From positions 1 through 5,304 of the forward strand of contig JAAZFS010000070.1 in NCBI GenBank assembly GCA_012511615.1: a stretch of DNA of 5,304 bases. Reading direction: 5' to 3'. The notes under the pieces were generated by a model. It ran no database searches. It was given only the letters and a program-made list of their open reading frames with translations, and was not told the origin of the DNA. A program made the translations under genes and the position numbers. Positions 5,265-5,304 of this stretch are shown here, one piece after another (positions within the stretch are counted from its first letter, which is position 1; each line of letters begins with the position of its first letter). The stretch comes from Elusimicrobiota bacterium. GTDB taxonomy: Bacteria; CG03; SLGR01.

Positions 5265-5304
5265 TTATTTATTTCATGTTAAATTTTTGGCACTAGTTAC
5301 GTAC

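Noticed and set aside
1..5304. CRISPR array, insertion sequence or attachment repeats
   Set aside because: No regularly spaced repeats, transposase or integrase coding sequence, or long terminal inverted repeats were found anywhere in the window.

Overview
The window is bacterial, and every convincing gene lies on the minus strand, so transcription runs from high to low coordinates. It joins a conserved housekeeping operon (about 1-2590) to a more A+T-rich, accessory-looking stretch (about 3490-5304), with a histidine tRNA and an AlkD-like repair gene between them. Shine-Dalgarno-like sites are present before several genes. The order rplM-rpsI-(sppA, small membrane protein)-argC recalls Deltaproteobacteria-, Nitrospirae- or Omnitrophota-like genomes. 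That placement is inference only; no marker here settles the phylum.

Housekeeping block, in transcription order: rplM (ribosomal protein L13), rpsI (S9), sppA (membrane-anchored signal peptide peptidase), a five-helix Yip1-like membrane protein, and argC (arginine biosynthesis), which is cut by the window start. The junctions are extremely tight: 4 nt, 1 nt, 1 nt, then a 4-nt ATGA overlap. This indicates one polycistronic message with translational coupling. A perfect TTGACA box sits so close to the rplM ATG that the message may be nearly leaderless.

Middle: a complete tRNA-His(GTG) with encoded G-1, C73 discriminator and CCA tail lies upstream of rplM. Its probable promoter overlaps the 3' end of an AlkD-type DNA alkylation repair gene. 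The AlkD-like protein keeps the expected tryptophan, aspartate and arginine residues of the family.

Accessory end: a stand-alone SIR2-like protein with a zinc ribbon lies 30 nt upstream of the AlkD-like gene. Upstream of that is an ORF6N-domain protein. The ORF6N gene looks damaged at both ends: homologous N-terminal codons continue above the only usable start, and a one-base frame change just before the stop would restore a family-like tail. A hairpin sits just after this gene. The most interesting candidate is the SIR2-like gene, a possible NAD-consuming effector or protein deacylase, but nothing here proves a defence system.
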